NCBI GenBank assembly: GCA_013306675.1
Contig: JABLUY010000034.1
Coordinates: 1 to 64,000 of the forward strand
Reading direction: 5' to 3'
From: Thraustochytrium sp. TN22
Lineage: Eukaryota > Sar > Bigyra > Thraustochytrida > Thraustochytriidae
Length of the DNA stretch: 64,000 nt
A program made the translations under genes and the position numbers. Position 1 is the stretch's first letter, and each line of letters begins with the position of its first letter. Shown here in pieces: positions 47,415 to 57,040 of the stretch. The notes under the pieces were generated by a model. The model ran no database searches and was not told the DNA's origin. It saw only the letters and a program-made list of their open reading frames with translations.

Positions 47415-47427
47415 GCTAGCTAGCTAG
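47415..47427. repeat. (CTAG)n tract
   Basis: About three copies of GCTA/CTAG in the 119-bp gap between the hypothetical gene and the methyltransferase gene. Confidence 0.8.
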
Positions 47428-47491
47428 ATGGAGAACATGAACCTGTGGCGGCCGGGCATCCCGCTTGCGGCGCAGACGCGCCAGACCCTGA

Positions 47492-48517
47492 ATGAAGGCG
47501 GATGCAGAGCCGTCCGTGCCGAGCGGGCGCGCCGCCGCCTCGCAGCGCCCGCAGCGCCCCGACGCGCCGCGGCGGGACGAGCGAGACGAACGGGATGAGG
47601 TGAAGACGGCCGTCGCGCAGCCCATGGACGACAGCACGGACGCGGCCGGCGCGCCGGCGCGCGAGCGGCTGAAGCGAGGCAGCGACACCGAGTACTACGA
47701 CAGCGACTTTGCGTGGAGCGAGGTGGCGGCCAAACGCCGGGCGCGGTGCGTGGGCGAGGACGCGCCGCCTGTGCTGGAGGCGCGCGAGGTGCAGGTGCTC
47801 GCGGGCGAGGACCGCCTCGCGCAGAGCTGGGAGGCCTTCTACGCCAAGCACGCGGCTGGCTTCTTCAAGGAGCGCGCGTACCTGCGGCAGGCCTTTGCAG
47901 GGCTCGCGCAGGCCGCCGAGGCGCCGCGCCACCTGGGCGAGCTGGGCTGCGGCACGGGCGCCGCGGCGCTGCCGCTGCTGCGCGAGCTGCCGAAGCTGAC
48001 GGCGCACCTGGTTGACGTTTCGCCGTCTGCCATCGACGCGCTGCGCGTCGCGGCGGCCCGCGACGGCGTCGCAGACCGCGTTGAGGCGGGCGTCTGCGAC
48101 GTGGTCTGCTGCGACGCGCTGCCCATGGCCGAGGCCACGCTGGACTTTGGGCTGCTCGTCTTCACGCTCTCCGCGGTGGCGCCCGCGCGCCATCAGGAGG
48201 TGCTGCGCAAGCTTTGCAGATGCCTGCGGCCGGGTGGCCAACTGTGCTTCCGCGACTACGGGCTCTTCGACATGGTGCAGACGCGCTGCAAGACGCGCTT
48301 GGGCGAGAACTGGTACGTGAAGCAGGACGGCGTGCAGTGCTACTTTTTCGCAGTCGAGTACCTGGACGGGCTCTTGGCCGGTTTGGGGCCCGGCTTGGCC
48401 ATGCGCAAGCTCGAGTGCAAGTACGCCACGGTGCGCAACGTGAACCGCAAGACGGGTCAGGCCATCGAGCGCGTATTCCTAAATGCTGTTTACGAGCGGC
48501 TCGCGGAGGATTCCTGA
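47492..48517 (+). CDS. METTL2/6/8-family tRNA m3C methyltransferase
   Basis: This encodes 341 residues. After a disordered N-terminus of about 75 residues comes a class I methyltransferase domain. The family's leader WEAFYAKHAAGFFKERAYL is near 112, the SAM-binding ELGCGTGAAALPLL is near 149, and DVSPSAIDAL follows. Then come VFTLSAVAP, LRPGGQLCFRDYGLFDMVQ near 245-262 and NWYVKQDGVQCYFF. The end, NRKTGQAIERVFLNAVYERL, is closer to METTL6 than METTL2. These enzymes form 3-methylcytidine at position 32 of tRNA; METTL6 acts on serine tRNAs. Assignment to METTL6 rather than its sisters is tentative. A second in-frame ATG at 47624 would drop 44 disordered residues. The gene converges on the splicing-factor gene at 48727. 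Confidence 0.9.
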   Translation: MKADAEPSVPSGRAAASQRPQRPDAPRRDERDERDEVKTAVAQPMDDSTDAAGAPARERLKRGSDTEYYDSDFAWSEVAAKRRARCVGEDAPPVLEAREVQVLAGEDRLAQSWEAFYAKHAAGFFKERAYLRQAFAGLAQAAEAPRHLGELGCGTGAAALPLLRELPKLTAHLVDVSPSAIDALRVAAARDGVADRVEAGVCDVVCCDALPMAEATLDFGLLVFTLSAVAPARHQEVLRKLCRCLRPGGQLCFRDYGLFDMVQTRCKTRLGENWYVKQDGVQCYFFAVEYLDGLLAGLGPGLAMRKLECKYATVRNVNRKTGQAIERVFLNAVYERLAEDS

Positions 48518-48726
48518 TGACAAGTGCAAATGAAAGCACCGGGCGAGCGGTGAAGTTGCAAAGAGATGAACTCAGGGTGAAGCCGAAAAGTGATGTACTC
48601 TTGCACCATCGCGAGAGGAAAAAATCCCCCCGTCGCCCCCCGCTGTGCAAGGCGTGTTTCGTGATTCCCTATTCTAAGACCAACACATTACACCTGATGC
48701 GGGCGCGGGCCGGCAAGTCATGGCAT

Positions 48727-49794
48727 TCAAAACTTGCGCTTCTTCGTTTGACGCGCCTGAAAAGCCTTCCAGCCGTGTTTCTTCTCCTCGAGCGCGAGGT
48801 CCTTTTTGGCCGCCTTGGTCTGCTTCTTGAGCTGCTTCAGCAGCTTGCGCTTCCGGTCGCGCTCCTTCTCGGAGTCCGTCGGCTTGATGCGCAGGTGGTC
48901 CGGGACGCTCGCGATGTCCTGGCTGAGCCGAGGCGCAGACGTGGACGCGGACTCGGCGCTGGTGGCCTCGGTGGCGCTAGCCCCAGCGGCCTCGGCAGGC
49001 GCAAAGCCGGCCATGGCAGCCGCAATGGCGTCGCGATCAGTCTTGGGCTGCGCAGCCTCCTCGGCCGACAGCAGGCGCAGATGCTCGTAGGCGACCTCCT
49101 CCTCGTTATGGTAGCGCTGGAAGCGCACCACGCAGCCATGCGGCGTGACGCGCAGCACCGTTGCCGGGTATGACTTGCCGTCGCCCGAGTACCGCGCTTC
49201 GCATGGCAGGCCAATCTGCAGTGCGAGTTTGTCAATGGGTGTCTTGGCCTTTTTCATAGGCCGCACGCCCTCCGGGTTGACGCGCCGCACGTCGTCCGGC
49301 GCGTGCAAGAATCGCACGGCACACTTGCCGTCGGCGTCCGCGTACTGCTCGAGCACGGCGCTGTTCCAAAACCCCTTGGACTCCTCGAAGACCTCGCACA
49401 CCGACCCGAGGACGATCTTCTCCAGGTCCTCGCGCTTGCGCTTCATCTTCGCAGGCAGCGCGAACCCCTGTCGCTTCTGCGGTCTGGCCTGGGCGCCCCC
49501 AGCGCCGCTGGCCCCTGCCTCGGCGCCGTCCGCCTCGGCGGGCTCTGCTCGTCCGCCCGCGCCTTCATCCTCGGCCGCTGCCTTCTCCCCGGCGTCCTGC
49601 TCCTTCCCCGCCGCCGCCGCCTCCTCCTTGTCCTCCTCCTCGTCGTCGTCGTCCTCGTCCTCGTCGTCGTCCTCGGCGAGCTCGATGGCCTCAAGCAGGC
49701 TCTTGCGCAGCTCGAGGTAGCCGTCGTTGGCCGGGTCGTCGCGCAGCAGGCGGTCGACGTCCTCGAGCTGCGTGCGCAGCGCCGCCGCGTCCAT
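48727..49794 (-). CDS. Tudor-domain splicing factor, SMNDC1/SPF30-like
   Basis: This encodes 355 residues. It starts with a short helical pair (LRTQLEDVDRLLRDDPANDG…LRKSLLEAIEL) as in SPF30. An acidic Glu/Asp tract about 42-60 follows, then a basic segment. There are two Tudor-like folds, not the usual one: VLGSVCEVFEESKGFWNSAV about 125-180, and GLPCEARYSGDGKSYPATVL about 193-245. The C-terminus VPDHLRIKPTDSEKERDRKR and WKAFQARQTKKRKF is the SPF30 signature tail. SPF30 reads symmetric dimethyl-arginine on Sm proteins and is needed to assemble the U4/U6.U5 tri-snRNP in the nucleus. It is divergent from the gene at 50057. Confidence 0.88.
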   Translation of the reverse strand: MDAAALRTQLEDVDRLLRDDPANDGYLELRKSLLEAIELAEDDDEDEDDDDEEEDKEEAAAAGKEQDAGEKAAAEDEGAGGRAEPAEADGAEAGASGAGGAQARPQKRQGFALPAKMKRKREDLEKIVLGSVCEVFEESKGFWNSAVLEQYADADGKCAVRFLHAPDDVRRVNPEGVRPMKKAKTPIDKLALQIGLPCEARYSGDGKSYPATVLRVTPHGCVVRFQRYHNEEEVAYEHLRLLSAEEAAQPKTDRDAIAAAMAGFAPAEAAGASATEATSAESASTSAPRLSQDIASVPDHLRIKPTDSEKERDRKRKLLKQLKKQTKAAKKDLALEEKKHGWKAFQARQTKKRKF

Positions 49795-50056
49795 CGCGCC
49801 GCGGGCGGCGGCGGCGCGCGCTCTGGTCTGGCGCGCCGCGGCCGCAGGGCCGGGCTCGCTCGCAGATCACTATCTCCGGAGCGAGCTCCAAAGAGCTCTG
49901 GCGAGGCTCGCCTAGGTCGCCACCCCTCCACTCCCCGTCGGCTCCGTCCGCCGGGCGGGCGGCGGCTCGGGCGGCGCGGCCCGACACCGGGCACCGCACC
50001 CGCGACGGCTCCCGGCGGCGCCCGCGGCGGCGCGCGCGGCGGCGCCCGCGAGCATC
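49795..50056. promoter_or_regulatory. Shared divergent promoter region, 262 bp
   Basis: This lies between the ATGs of the SPF30-like gene (minus) and the VPS9 gene (plus). It is very short, so the two promoters must overlap. It is GC-rich with no clear TATA box. Confidence 0.55.
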
Positions 50057-53000
50057 ATGGTGAACTTCGAGGACGTGATCGAGCACCTGCTCAACAGCCT
50101 GGAGGATGGCGCGCACCAGGACAACGCCAAAGTATGCAAGGCGCTCGTGACGGACCTGGTGCGCGAGATCCTGCGCGAGCAGCAGAACCGGAAGCTGGCT
50201 GTGGAGAAGGGCGTGGTGTCGTCCATCATCGCCATCATCAGGCAGTTCTACGTGCGCGGCCCGGAGAAGGACCAGGTGGCGCGCGTGCAGCTGGTGGGCA
50301 GCTGCTTGGACATCCTCAAGCAGCTGGGCCCCTTCGTCAAGATGGACGGTGACGAGGTCGCGGTCTGCGTGCTGCTGCGCGCCTACGGCGTGCGCATCAT
50401 CGTGGACGCCATGGTCGCGCACTGGCAGCTCAAGAACCGCACGCTAGCGCTGCTAAATTCGAGCCTGCGTGTGCTTCTCAACGTGAGCGCCTCCGAGCTC
50501 GGCGCGCGTATGCTGGCTGACGCCAAGGTGCCGACCACGCTCGCTGACATGGTGGAGCGCGACAACATCACAGACCGCATGGCCCTTCAGCTCGTCTTTC
50601 GTATCCTCGCGTCGATTGCCATCTTCAACGTCCAAGCTAGGCGAGACCTGGAGCCCCACGTGGAGCGCCTGCTGCGCCGGGCCGCCGTCGTGCCGCGCGA
50701 GGACCTGGCGCTCCACAACGCGCTCAATGGGCTTCTCTGTATGATGAGCACCGGCCCGTCTGGCGCGCGCGCCATTCTCGACTACGAGGGCTCCCTCGGC
50801 TATGTGGTGCAGGTGTTGCACAATTCCACCACGGCGCTGCTTAGCCTTGCCGAGGCCGCGCCACCACCGCCCAGCCTCGTGGTCACGGAGCCACCCTCCT
50901 CCCCCGACCAGCACCTCACGGAGCAGGAGCTGGCGGATCGCCGTCTCGCGGAGCAGCTGGACGCCGAGGAGCGCGCGCAGGCCGGCCAGCTTGCGCCGCA
51001 CACGCCGCCATCGCCGCCCTCTTCGGAAACGGGATCCTACTCGCCGCCGCGCGAACCTCGGCGCCGCAGCTTCGGCGGTCTCGGCAATGGGCTCCTGGGC
51101 GACGGCGCCAACGGCGGGGACAACCCCGGCACGGCCATGGAGTCCATCAACTCGACGGCGCGCAATGCGGTCACGGCCGGCTCGACGCTCTTCAACAATC
51201 TCATTCGGCGCCAGGCCAATGCGCAGAACCAGGCCAACGCCGCGGCGCGCGCGGCCGCGGCTTCCCCTGGCGCCCAAACGCCGAGCCAGGCCCCAGGTCA
51301 CGGCGGCTTGACTTCGCCGAACGCCAAGCCGCACCCGCGGCCGCCTGACGCGCGCGAAACAAAGATGGAGACCGCGCGCGAGCTTGCGTGTTGGACGTCC
51401 ATGCTGCTGAACAATCTGTGCCTGTCGGCGCGCGGCGACGTGCAGATCCGCATGGTCATCTCGCAGGCCTACCAGACGGGCAATGCGGCGCTCAACTCGC
51501 ACGTGGACCGGCCCATCTTCCAGCGCATCCTGCGCACCATGAACACCATCTGTGCCGAGGCGCAGGACCCCGCCTCCCCGCCGCCACCCAAGGGCGGCAC
51601 CGAGGTTGCCGCCGAGGTGGACCTGCTGGGATTCACCGAAGAGGAGACCGACGCATCGCCGCCGTCGCCTCCTCTACAACCGGCGTCGGCCGCCGATGAG
51701 GTGTATGCGTGCCTGGACGACTTCTTGGCAGCTCGCGTGATTGGCGGCCAGGACGCCGACGCGCACGGACCTGGGCTCGTGGGCCACGAGAACGACGACG
51801 ACTTTACAAGCAGGGCCATCGTGCTGAATCTGGACTTTATGGAGCTTGCGCAGCGGCGGGATGTCTCCCTCGCGGGTTTGCTGAGGTACGTGATGAGGCG
51901 CTTCAAGAAGATCTTGGGCACGCCCGAGGACGTGGTCGACCCGGAGCGCTCGGTGCTGCCTCTGCCCACGGAGGCGTCCCGTGCGACCTCTTTTGTGCTG
52001 CTCCTGCTCACGCACCCAAATTTTCGGCGGCGCCTCGAGGCGGACGCTGCTGCGCTCGAGACGATTTTGGGCCGTCCCGGCGGCGAGGGCAGCCAGGGCC
52101 ACGCGGAGTGCTTCTTGGAGATTCTCGCCGCAGCCGACTTGCCCGAGTACGGTCTGTACCTGCACAGGTGTCTGGAGAGCGTGGTTGACACCTCGTCCCG
52201 GCAGTTGCGACTGCTGCCGCTGCTGCCCTACCGCTCGTTCCACCACGAGACAGGCCAGTCCGCGCCGAGCATGGCGCTACTGAAGCGGCTGAGCTCGCTG
52301 GAGCCGGCGGCGAGCAACGCCAGCGGGGCCGGGACTGGTTCGTCGGGCAGTGGCGCCACGCCGGACGCTGGGCTCTCACCTCCGCAGCAGCAGGGCAGCG
52401 GGAGCTCTGGCAGTAGCCGGAGCCGGCGCCGCAGCAGTTTTGACATGGTGAAGGAGTCGAGTGCAAGGGCGATAACGTCGCCCCGCGACCTGCTGCGGCG
52501 GAGCAAGGCCACGGCAGCCTCGCTCTCCGGGCCAATCGAGGCGAGCCTGGCGCGCAGCGTCGACGCCGGCACCCGCCAGCGTCCGGGGCCCGGCGGCCCG
52601 CAGGCCTCGGCGCCGCCCGGCTCCATGCCGATGCCTTCGGAGCGCCGCATGAGCGCCTCGTACGTGCCGTCGCACAGCAACGTAATCTTGTCACCGCTCC
52701 TGCACGGGTCGGGGAGCTGGAAGGACGAGGACGAGGACGGCCCGGCCGCGGCGGCGCGGCGGGCCGAGGCGGAGCTGCTCCTCGCGGAATGGCACGACCA
52801 CCCAGCTGCCGTGGCCGTGCAGATCTCGCTGCGGCTCGAGCGTCTTTACATGGTGACGGACCCTGCGCGCGTCATTCTCCTCGCCAATGGCCCGCCCGGA
52901 GCCGAGGACGGCGCCTGCAGCTCGGAGAAGCGCTTCTTGGCCGAGTACGATAAGCTCGTGTACTTTTTCAAGACGCAGGTTCTGCGTGGCGAGACGCCCA

Positions 53001-55342
53001 GCTTCCGGGCGCGCATCGTGGAGTGCATCATCGACATCGCCGCGGTCGCCGCGGGGCCCTCTCTGCGCAATGCCTCGCTCGTCATGGCGTGCCTCGAGGC
53101 GCTCGGGTCACGGCCCATTCGGCGACTGGAGCTGACCTGGCGTAATGTGGCGGCTGACAAATGGCAGTCCTTCGAGGACCTCAAGGTGCTCACGGGCCTT
53201 GGCGAGGTGCTCACCAAGCCCAACGACACCACGCTGGACTCGCCACGGCCGGGCGCCGCGCGCCGAGCTTCCAAGCGCGACGAGAACGGCGAGAAGGCGC
53301 GGGCATTGTCGTCGGCCGCGGTCTTGGAGGACGCCGACTCCGATTGGCTTCGGGCCGACGACGACGCGCGCGCCGTACCGCTCGGGCTTGATCCGACTCC
53401 CTTCCTGGGCGGCGCGCGAATCCCGTATCTGCATGGGCTCATCTTCTCGCTGCGTGCGCTGCAGGTGGCCGACTGCGCGGCCGACGATGCGCCCGCGGTA
53501 CCCGAGGCCGGCAAGCAGGACACGGACAGCCGGAATGCCAGCGGTGCTGGCACCGACGGCAGCAACATCAGCGGCGGCAGGAGCGCCAGCAGCGCCTTAG
53601 CGTCTGCGGCGGCGACGGACGCGGGGGGTGCGGTGTCCAAGGCGGACGGCCCTCGGAGCGCCGTGCACCATGCTCGATCGTCCAGCACGGGGAGCGCAAA
53701 CGCCGGTTCAAGCGCCAGCGTGAGCGAATTTGACCCGCTCGGCATCTTTGACGGCGCGAGCGAGGGCCTGGACCCGCAGCGGACCTCGGGCGCGAGCACC
53801 GGCGTCAGTGACGGCGGACTTGCGGTGGGTAGCGAGGGCCCAAGTGATGGCGAATCTCGCGGCACGCCGTCCGGGTCCGGCCAGCTCGGGCTTGACGCGC
53901 CCTTTCTCATGGAGGAGGAGGAGCAGGAGCAGGAGCAGGAGCAGGAGGCCCAGCGAAGAGGCGCAGCACCGATCGACCTGCGGCCGATCCAGGCCCAGTA
54001 CGAGGTTCTGACCAAGTGGATCACCACGGTGCGGCGGAACGGCGACTGGTACCAGCGCGTGTACTCACACGAGCCGGATGTGCCCTTGCAGATCATGCTC
54101 AAGTCGCTCGTGCCGCGGCCGGCCCGGAGCGAGGAAAATCACCTCGAGGAGGTCTCGCTGCGATGCGAGCCGCCCTGGTCGCTGGACCAGATGCTGCTGG
54201 AGAGCCTCTACGCGATCGAGGGCTGGATCGAGTCCCTCTTCGAGTCGGAGTCTGAGGAGGAGGGCAAGGTGATCCGCGCCTTTCGTGCGCGCCTGCGCAA
54301 GCGCGATGCGGGCAGCACTCCAGGAGCAGCCGGCGGCGCGGGCGGTGGCTCAAGCAGCGCCAGCTCGGCGGCTTCGGGCGGCACGAGCGGGCCGAACGGC
54401 GAGGGCGGATCCGCGGGCTCCAGCAGCAGCGGAGCGCATAACTCGACGGCCGCTGCGCGTCTGCGCGTCCTGGCCGAGAATGCAGGCGCGCAGATCATTC
54501 GGTCGTCGGGCGACATCGTGAACTCGTTGGGGCGCACGTCGCTCGGCGATCCGCAAACCGGGATGAATGGCGGCGGTAGCGACGGCGGCGGTCAGGCCCC
54601 GGGTGGCATGGCCGCGTCCCAGCACGGCGGCGCGGCCGGCGGCGCGCGGACGCCAACGGTGGTGCCAGGTGTGCCGGCGCCGGCCACGGGCAAGCTCATC
54701 AACTCGCTAGTGAAGAAGATCTCGGGCGGGCGCAAGGAACGCCTCTTGGAGGAGAGCGGGTCGCGGTCCGCCGAGCACTGGGACAAGATCGTGGACCACG
54801 TGCGGCTCTGCGTGGAGCGCGTGGTGCTGGCGCCCGTGTTGTCGCGCCTCCTGCTGGGCGCGCTCCGACAGCACTCGGCGCAGGAGTGCGCGCTGCAGGA
54901 GCGCGGGCTGATTTTGCGCAGCATGCCGCCCGAGGACCTGCGCCGGCTGCTGGGGCTCCCCGAGCGCAAGGCGCTGGGCGCGGCGTCATGGCGCGGCGCA
55001 ATCGCGACGCTCAAGAGCTTCGACGACGTGGACATGCCATCACTGAAGCTCCGAGTGCTGCTCCGACTCAAGGACGAGATTTACGCCGAGGCCGGCCGCT
55101 GCGGCGTTACGGACATGAACGCGGACGAGTTCCTCCCTGTCGTCACCTATGTCATTCTGCAGGCCGAGTTGCAGCACGCGTACGCGACGACGATGTTGCT
55201 GCGCGACCTGCTCAATGACGAGCTGGTCTCGGGCGAGGCCGCGTACTACCTGACTACCTTTGAGATCGCGCTTGGTCACCTCTTGGGCATGGAGCTGCCG
55301 GAGGACGTGCTCCAGGCGACCGCCATGTCCGATGGAATTTGA
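50057..55342 (+). CDS. Large VPS9-domain protein with N-terminal armadillo-like repeats
   Basis: This encodes 1761 residues. The first 260 or so are ARM/HEAT-like helices (MVNFEDVIEHLLNSLEDG, LVREILREQQNRKLAVEKG, LLNVSASELGARML). The long middle alternates helical blocks with Ser/Gly/Pro-rich disorder and an EQEQEQE run near 1295. The C-terminal 180 residues fit a VPS9 domain: DMPSLKLRVLLRLKDEIYAE, then MNADEFLPVVTYVILQAELQ with the catalytic Asp of the family, and DELVSGEAAYYLTTFEIALG. VPS9 domains exchange nucleotide on Rab5-type GTPases at early endosomes, so a Rab5 GEF role is likely. The ARM-VPS9 combination is not a standard Rabex or Rin layout. It converges with the GPR180-like gene, leaving 126 bp. 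Confidence 0.87.
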   Translation: MVNFEDVIEHLLNSLEDGAHQDNAKVCKALVTDLVREILREQQNRKLAVEKGVVSSIIAIIRQFYVRGPEKDQVARVQLVGSCLDILKQLGPFVKMDGDEVAVCVLLRAYGVRIIVDAMVAHWQLKNRTLALLNSSLRVLLNVSASELGARMLADAKVPTTLADMVERDNITDRMALQLVFRILASIAIFNVQARRDLEPHVERLLRRAAVVPREDLALHNALNGLLCMMSTGPSGARAILDYEGSLGYVVQVLHNSTTALLSLAEAAPPPPSLVVTEPPSSPDQHLTEQELADRRLAEQLDAEERAQAGQLAPHTPPSPPSSETGSYSPPREPRRRSFGGLGNGLLGDGANGGDNPGTAMESINSTARNAVTAGSTLFNNLIRRQANAQNQANAAARAAAASPGAQTPSQAPGHGGLTSPNAKPHPRPPDARETKMETARELACWTSMLLNNLCLSARGDVQIRMVISQAYQTGNAALNSHVDRPIFQRILRTMNTICAEAQDPASPPPPKGGTEVAAEVDLLGFTEEETDASPPSPPLQPASAADEVYACLDDFLAARVIGGQDADAHGPGLVGHENDDDFTSRAIVLNLDFMELAQRRDVSLAGLLRYVMRRFKKILGTPEDVVDPERSVLPLPTEASRATSFVLLLLTHPNFRRRLEADAAALETILGRPGGEGSQGHAECFLEILAAADLPEYGLYLHRCLESVVDTSSRQLRLLPLLPYRSFHHETGQSAPSMALLKRLSSLEPAASNASGAGTGSSGSGATPDAGLSPPQQQGSGSSGSSRSRRRSSFDMVKESSARAITSPRDLLRRSKATAASLSGPIEASLARSVDAGTRQRPGPGGPQASAPPGSMPMPSERRMSASYVPSHSNVILSPLLHGSGSWKDEDEDGPAAAARRAEAELLLAEWHDHPAAVAVQISLRLERLYMVTDPARVILLANGPPGAEDGACSSEKRFLAEYDKLVYFFKTQVLRGETPSFRARIVECIIDIAAVAAGPSLRNASLVMACLEALGSRPIRRLELTWRNVAADKWQSFEDLKVLTGLGEVLTKPNDTTLDSPRPGAARRASKRDENGEKARALSSAAVLEDADSDWLRADDDARAVPLGLDPTPFLGGARIPYLHGLIFSLRALQVADCAADDAPAVPEAGKQDTDSRNASGAGTDGSNISGGRSASSALASAAATDAGGAVSKADGPRSAVHHARSSSTGSANAGSSASVSEFDPLGIFDGASEGLDPQRTSGASTGVSDGGLAVGSEGPSDGESRGTPSGSGQLGLDAPFLMEEEEQEQEQEQEAQRRGAAPIDLRPIQAQYEVLTKWITTVRRNGDWYQRVYSHEPDVPLQIMLKSLVPRPARSEENHLEEVSLRCEPPWSLDQMLLESLYAIEGWIESLFESESEEEGKVIRAFRARLRKRDAGSTPGAAGGAGGGSSSASSAASGGTSGPNGEGGSAGSSSSGAHNSTAAARLRVLAENAGAQIIRSSGDIVNSLGRTSLGDPQTGMNGGGSDGGGQAPGGMAASQHGGAAGGARTPTVVPGVPAPATGKLINSLVKKISGGRKERLLEESGSRSAEHWDKIVDHVRLCVERVVLAPVLSRLLLGALRQHSAQECALQERGLILRSMPPEDLRRLLGLPERKALGAASWRGAIATLKSFDDVDMPSLKLRVLLRLKDEIYAEAGRCGVTDMNADEFLPVVTYVILQAELQHAYATTMLLRDLLNDELVSGEAAYYLTTFEIALGHLLGMELPEDVLQATAMSDGI

Positions 55343-55468
55343 GTAGCTCGTGTGAACATTTTGTCTGAGAGAGAGTCTACCATGGGTTGGATACCACCCC
55401 ACCTATCCCACCACCGCCCCTTGTGCTCCCTGTCCTCCTCTTCCCCCGGAACGTATTCAAATGATAAA

Positions 55469-57040
55469 TCACCAGGTTGCCACGGTTGGCATGTGTGGGG
55501 TTGCCAAGTCCTCGTCGCGGTTGACAAGGTCTCTCTCTGACGGGTCGATCTCCGTCATGTGGCCCAGGAGGTCGTCCATTGTGTCTGCGGTGAAGGCTAG
55601 GGCCCGCTGCACGCTGCTATTGAGCGTAGCTGCGCGCGAGGCAGGATTCTCTCGAGCTCTGGCGTCAATAAGCATGGTTGTGGTGGTCACGTGAAAGGGG
55701 AAGGACGACGCAAAGCAGCCCTCAGGGTCATACATGGTGCCCAGAACGAGGTGGCACAGCATGATGGCCAGCAGCTCGCCGGCGAAGAAGGCCGTGGCGC
55801 GGAAGAGGAGCGGCGCGCGATTCAGAAGTGCCGCGAGCAGGGGCATGGATAGCATCCAGACGCCGGCCAAGACACGGAACTTGGCGTAGAAGCCCCGTTT
55901 CCGGCCGTGTCGTTTGAGCGTGTACGAGACGGAGTATTGGAACCACAAGAAGCCAAGGCCGCGGAGGAAAATAAGCACATGGCCCGGCGCCGAGTCATAG
56001 ATGCAGGCCACCTCAGATCGGGTCGTTACGAGGTGGTGATGCAGTACCGTGACGTATGCAAGTACGACATAGGCGAGCATGAAAACCGTGAGCTTGATAC
56101 GTCGCTTGGCCGCAATCTTTCGCGTGCAGATGGTCCACCCAAAAGCAAGAAGAAAGCACTGCAGCAATGTCAGATACGCGGCGCTCTGGTGGAGCAGGTC
56201 AGCGCACAGCTCGACGCCCGTTGGCGCTGCGCCGGTCTCGGCGGCCCAGACGAGCGCGACCGCGCGCAGCAGTAGCGACCAGGACTGCAAGCGGATCGCG
56301 AAAAAGAGGGTGGACACCGTGGCGTGGTATTTGACGGCGCGGCGCAGCTTGCGCACGATGCCCCGCCCGAAGCCTGCCAGCCATACCAGGTACACCACGA
56401 GTGACAAGGCGGACAACGAGAGGACAGGCGTCTCGTCGGCGCCGAGCTCTGACCAGCGCCCGTCACCGCGCGAAAGCTGCAGATCCCAGCTCAGCTCCAC
56501 GCCCTCGGCGCACGCCACGCAGCCAGCCGCTGCGCCCCCTGCGCAGTTGGCTGCCGCGATGTAGATGAACTTGCCCGTCCTGCTCGCCGTGACGGGCACG
56601 CGCAGAGAGGCTCGCGTGAAGTCCGTCCCAGAGACCACCTCGGTCTCAAAGGCGTCGACCCCCAGCGTCTCCTCATTGGCACTGTACAGGTCAACGACGA
56701 AGTCCGCAGTCTCCAGCATCTCGCCGCACGTGAGTGCGTCCTCCAGGCCCTTGCGCCAATTTTCGGTGCCTTTTCGTGTCCCTGTCGGCGCGAAGTACAG
56801 CGCGACTTTTGGCGGGAACGAGGTCGGGTACACCGTCTCGACCTTCACGCTCGCCTTTTCATTGCTGCCGACGGAGAAGCCGTCCATAAAGACCCACGAG
56901 TCCGAGCCCCGGGCCTCGCCTATGGACCTTCTTGCCAGCGCTGCTCCCGGGAGCGACGCTAGCAGCAACGTCGCCGCCAGCACCGCGTGCAGCATCGTCG
57001 CCAGCGCACCAGCGCACGCTAGCGTGCGCCCGCACCGCAT
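55469..57040 (-). CDS. Seven-transmembrane protein of the GPR180/TMEM145 (GOST-like) family
   Basis: This encodes 523 residues. A signal peptide (TMLHAVLAATLLLASLPGAAL) is followed by a luminal domain of about 180 residues with paired Cys (CAGGAAAGCVAC). Seven hydrophobic helices occupy about 210-455, including LSLVVYLVWLAGFGRGIVRK, RIKLTVFMLAYVVLAYVTVL and PGHVLIFLRGLGFLWFQYSV. The helix arrangement, WFQ motif and cytoplasmic tail match the GPR180/intimal-thickness-related and TMEM145 group, which shares the GOLD-like GOST luminal fold. Members act in secretory traffic or signalling; the ligand is unknown. The frame extends to 57082 only from GTG, so ATG 57040 is used. Confidence 0.87.
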   Translation of the reverse strand: MRCGRTLACAGALATMLHAVLAATLLLASLPGAALARRSIGEARGSDSWVFMDGFSVGSNEKASVKVETVYPTSFPPKVALYFAPTGTRKGTENWRKGLEDALTCGEMLETADFVVDLYSANEETLGVDAFETEVVSGTDFTRASLRVPVTASRTGKFIYIAAANCAGGAAAGCVACAEGVELSWDLQLSRGDGRWSELGADETPVLSLSALSLVVYLVWLAGFGRGIVRKLRRAVKYHATVSTLFFAIRLQSWSLLLRAVALVWAAETGAAPTGVELCADLLHQSAAYLTLLQCFLLAFGWTICTRKIAAKRRIKLTVFMLAYVVLAYVTVLHHHLVTTRSEVACIYDSAPGHVLIFLRGLGFLWFQYSVSYTLKRHGRKRGFYAKFRVLAGVWMLSMPLLAALLNRAPLLFRATAFFAGELLAIMLCHLVLGTMYDPEGCFASSFPFHVTTTTMLIDARARENPASRAATLNSSVQRALAFTADTMDDLLGHMTEIDPSERDLVNRDEDLATPHMPTVATW

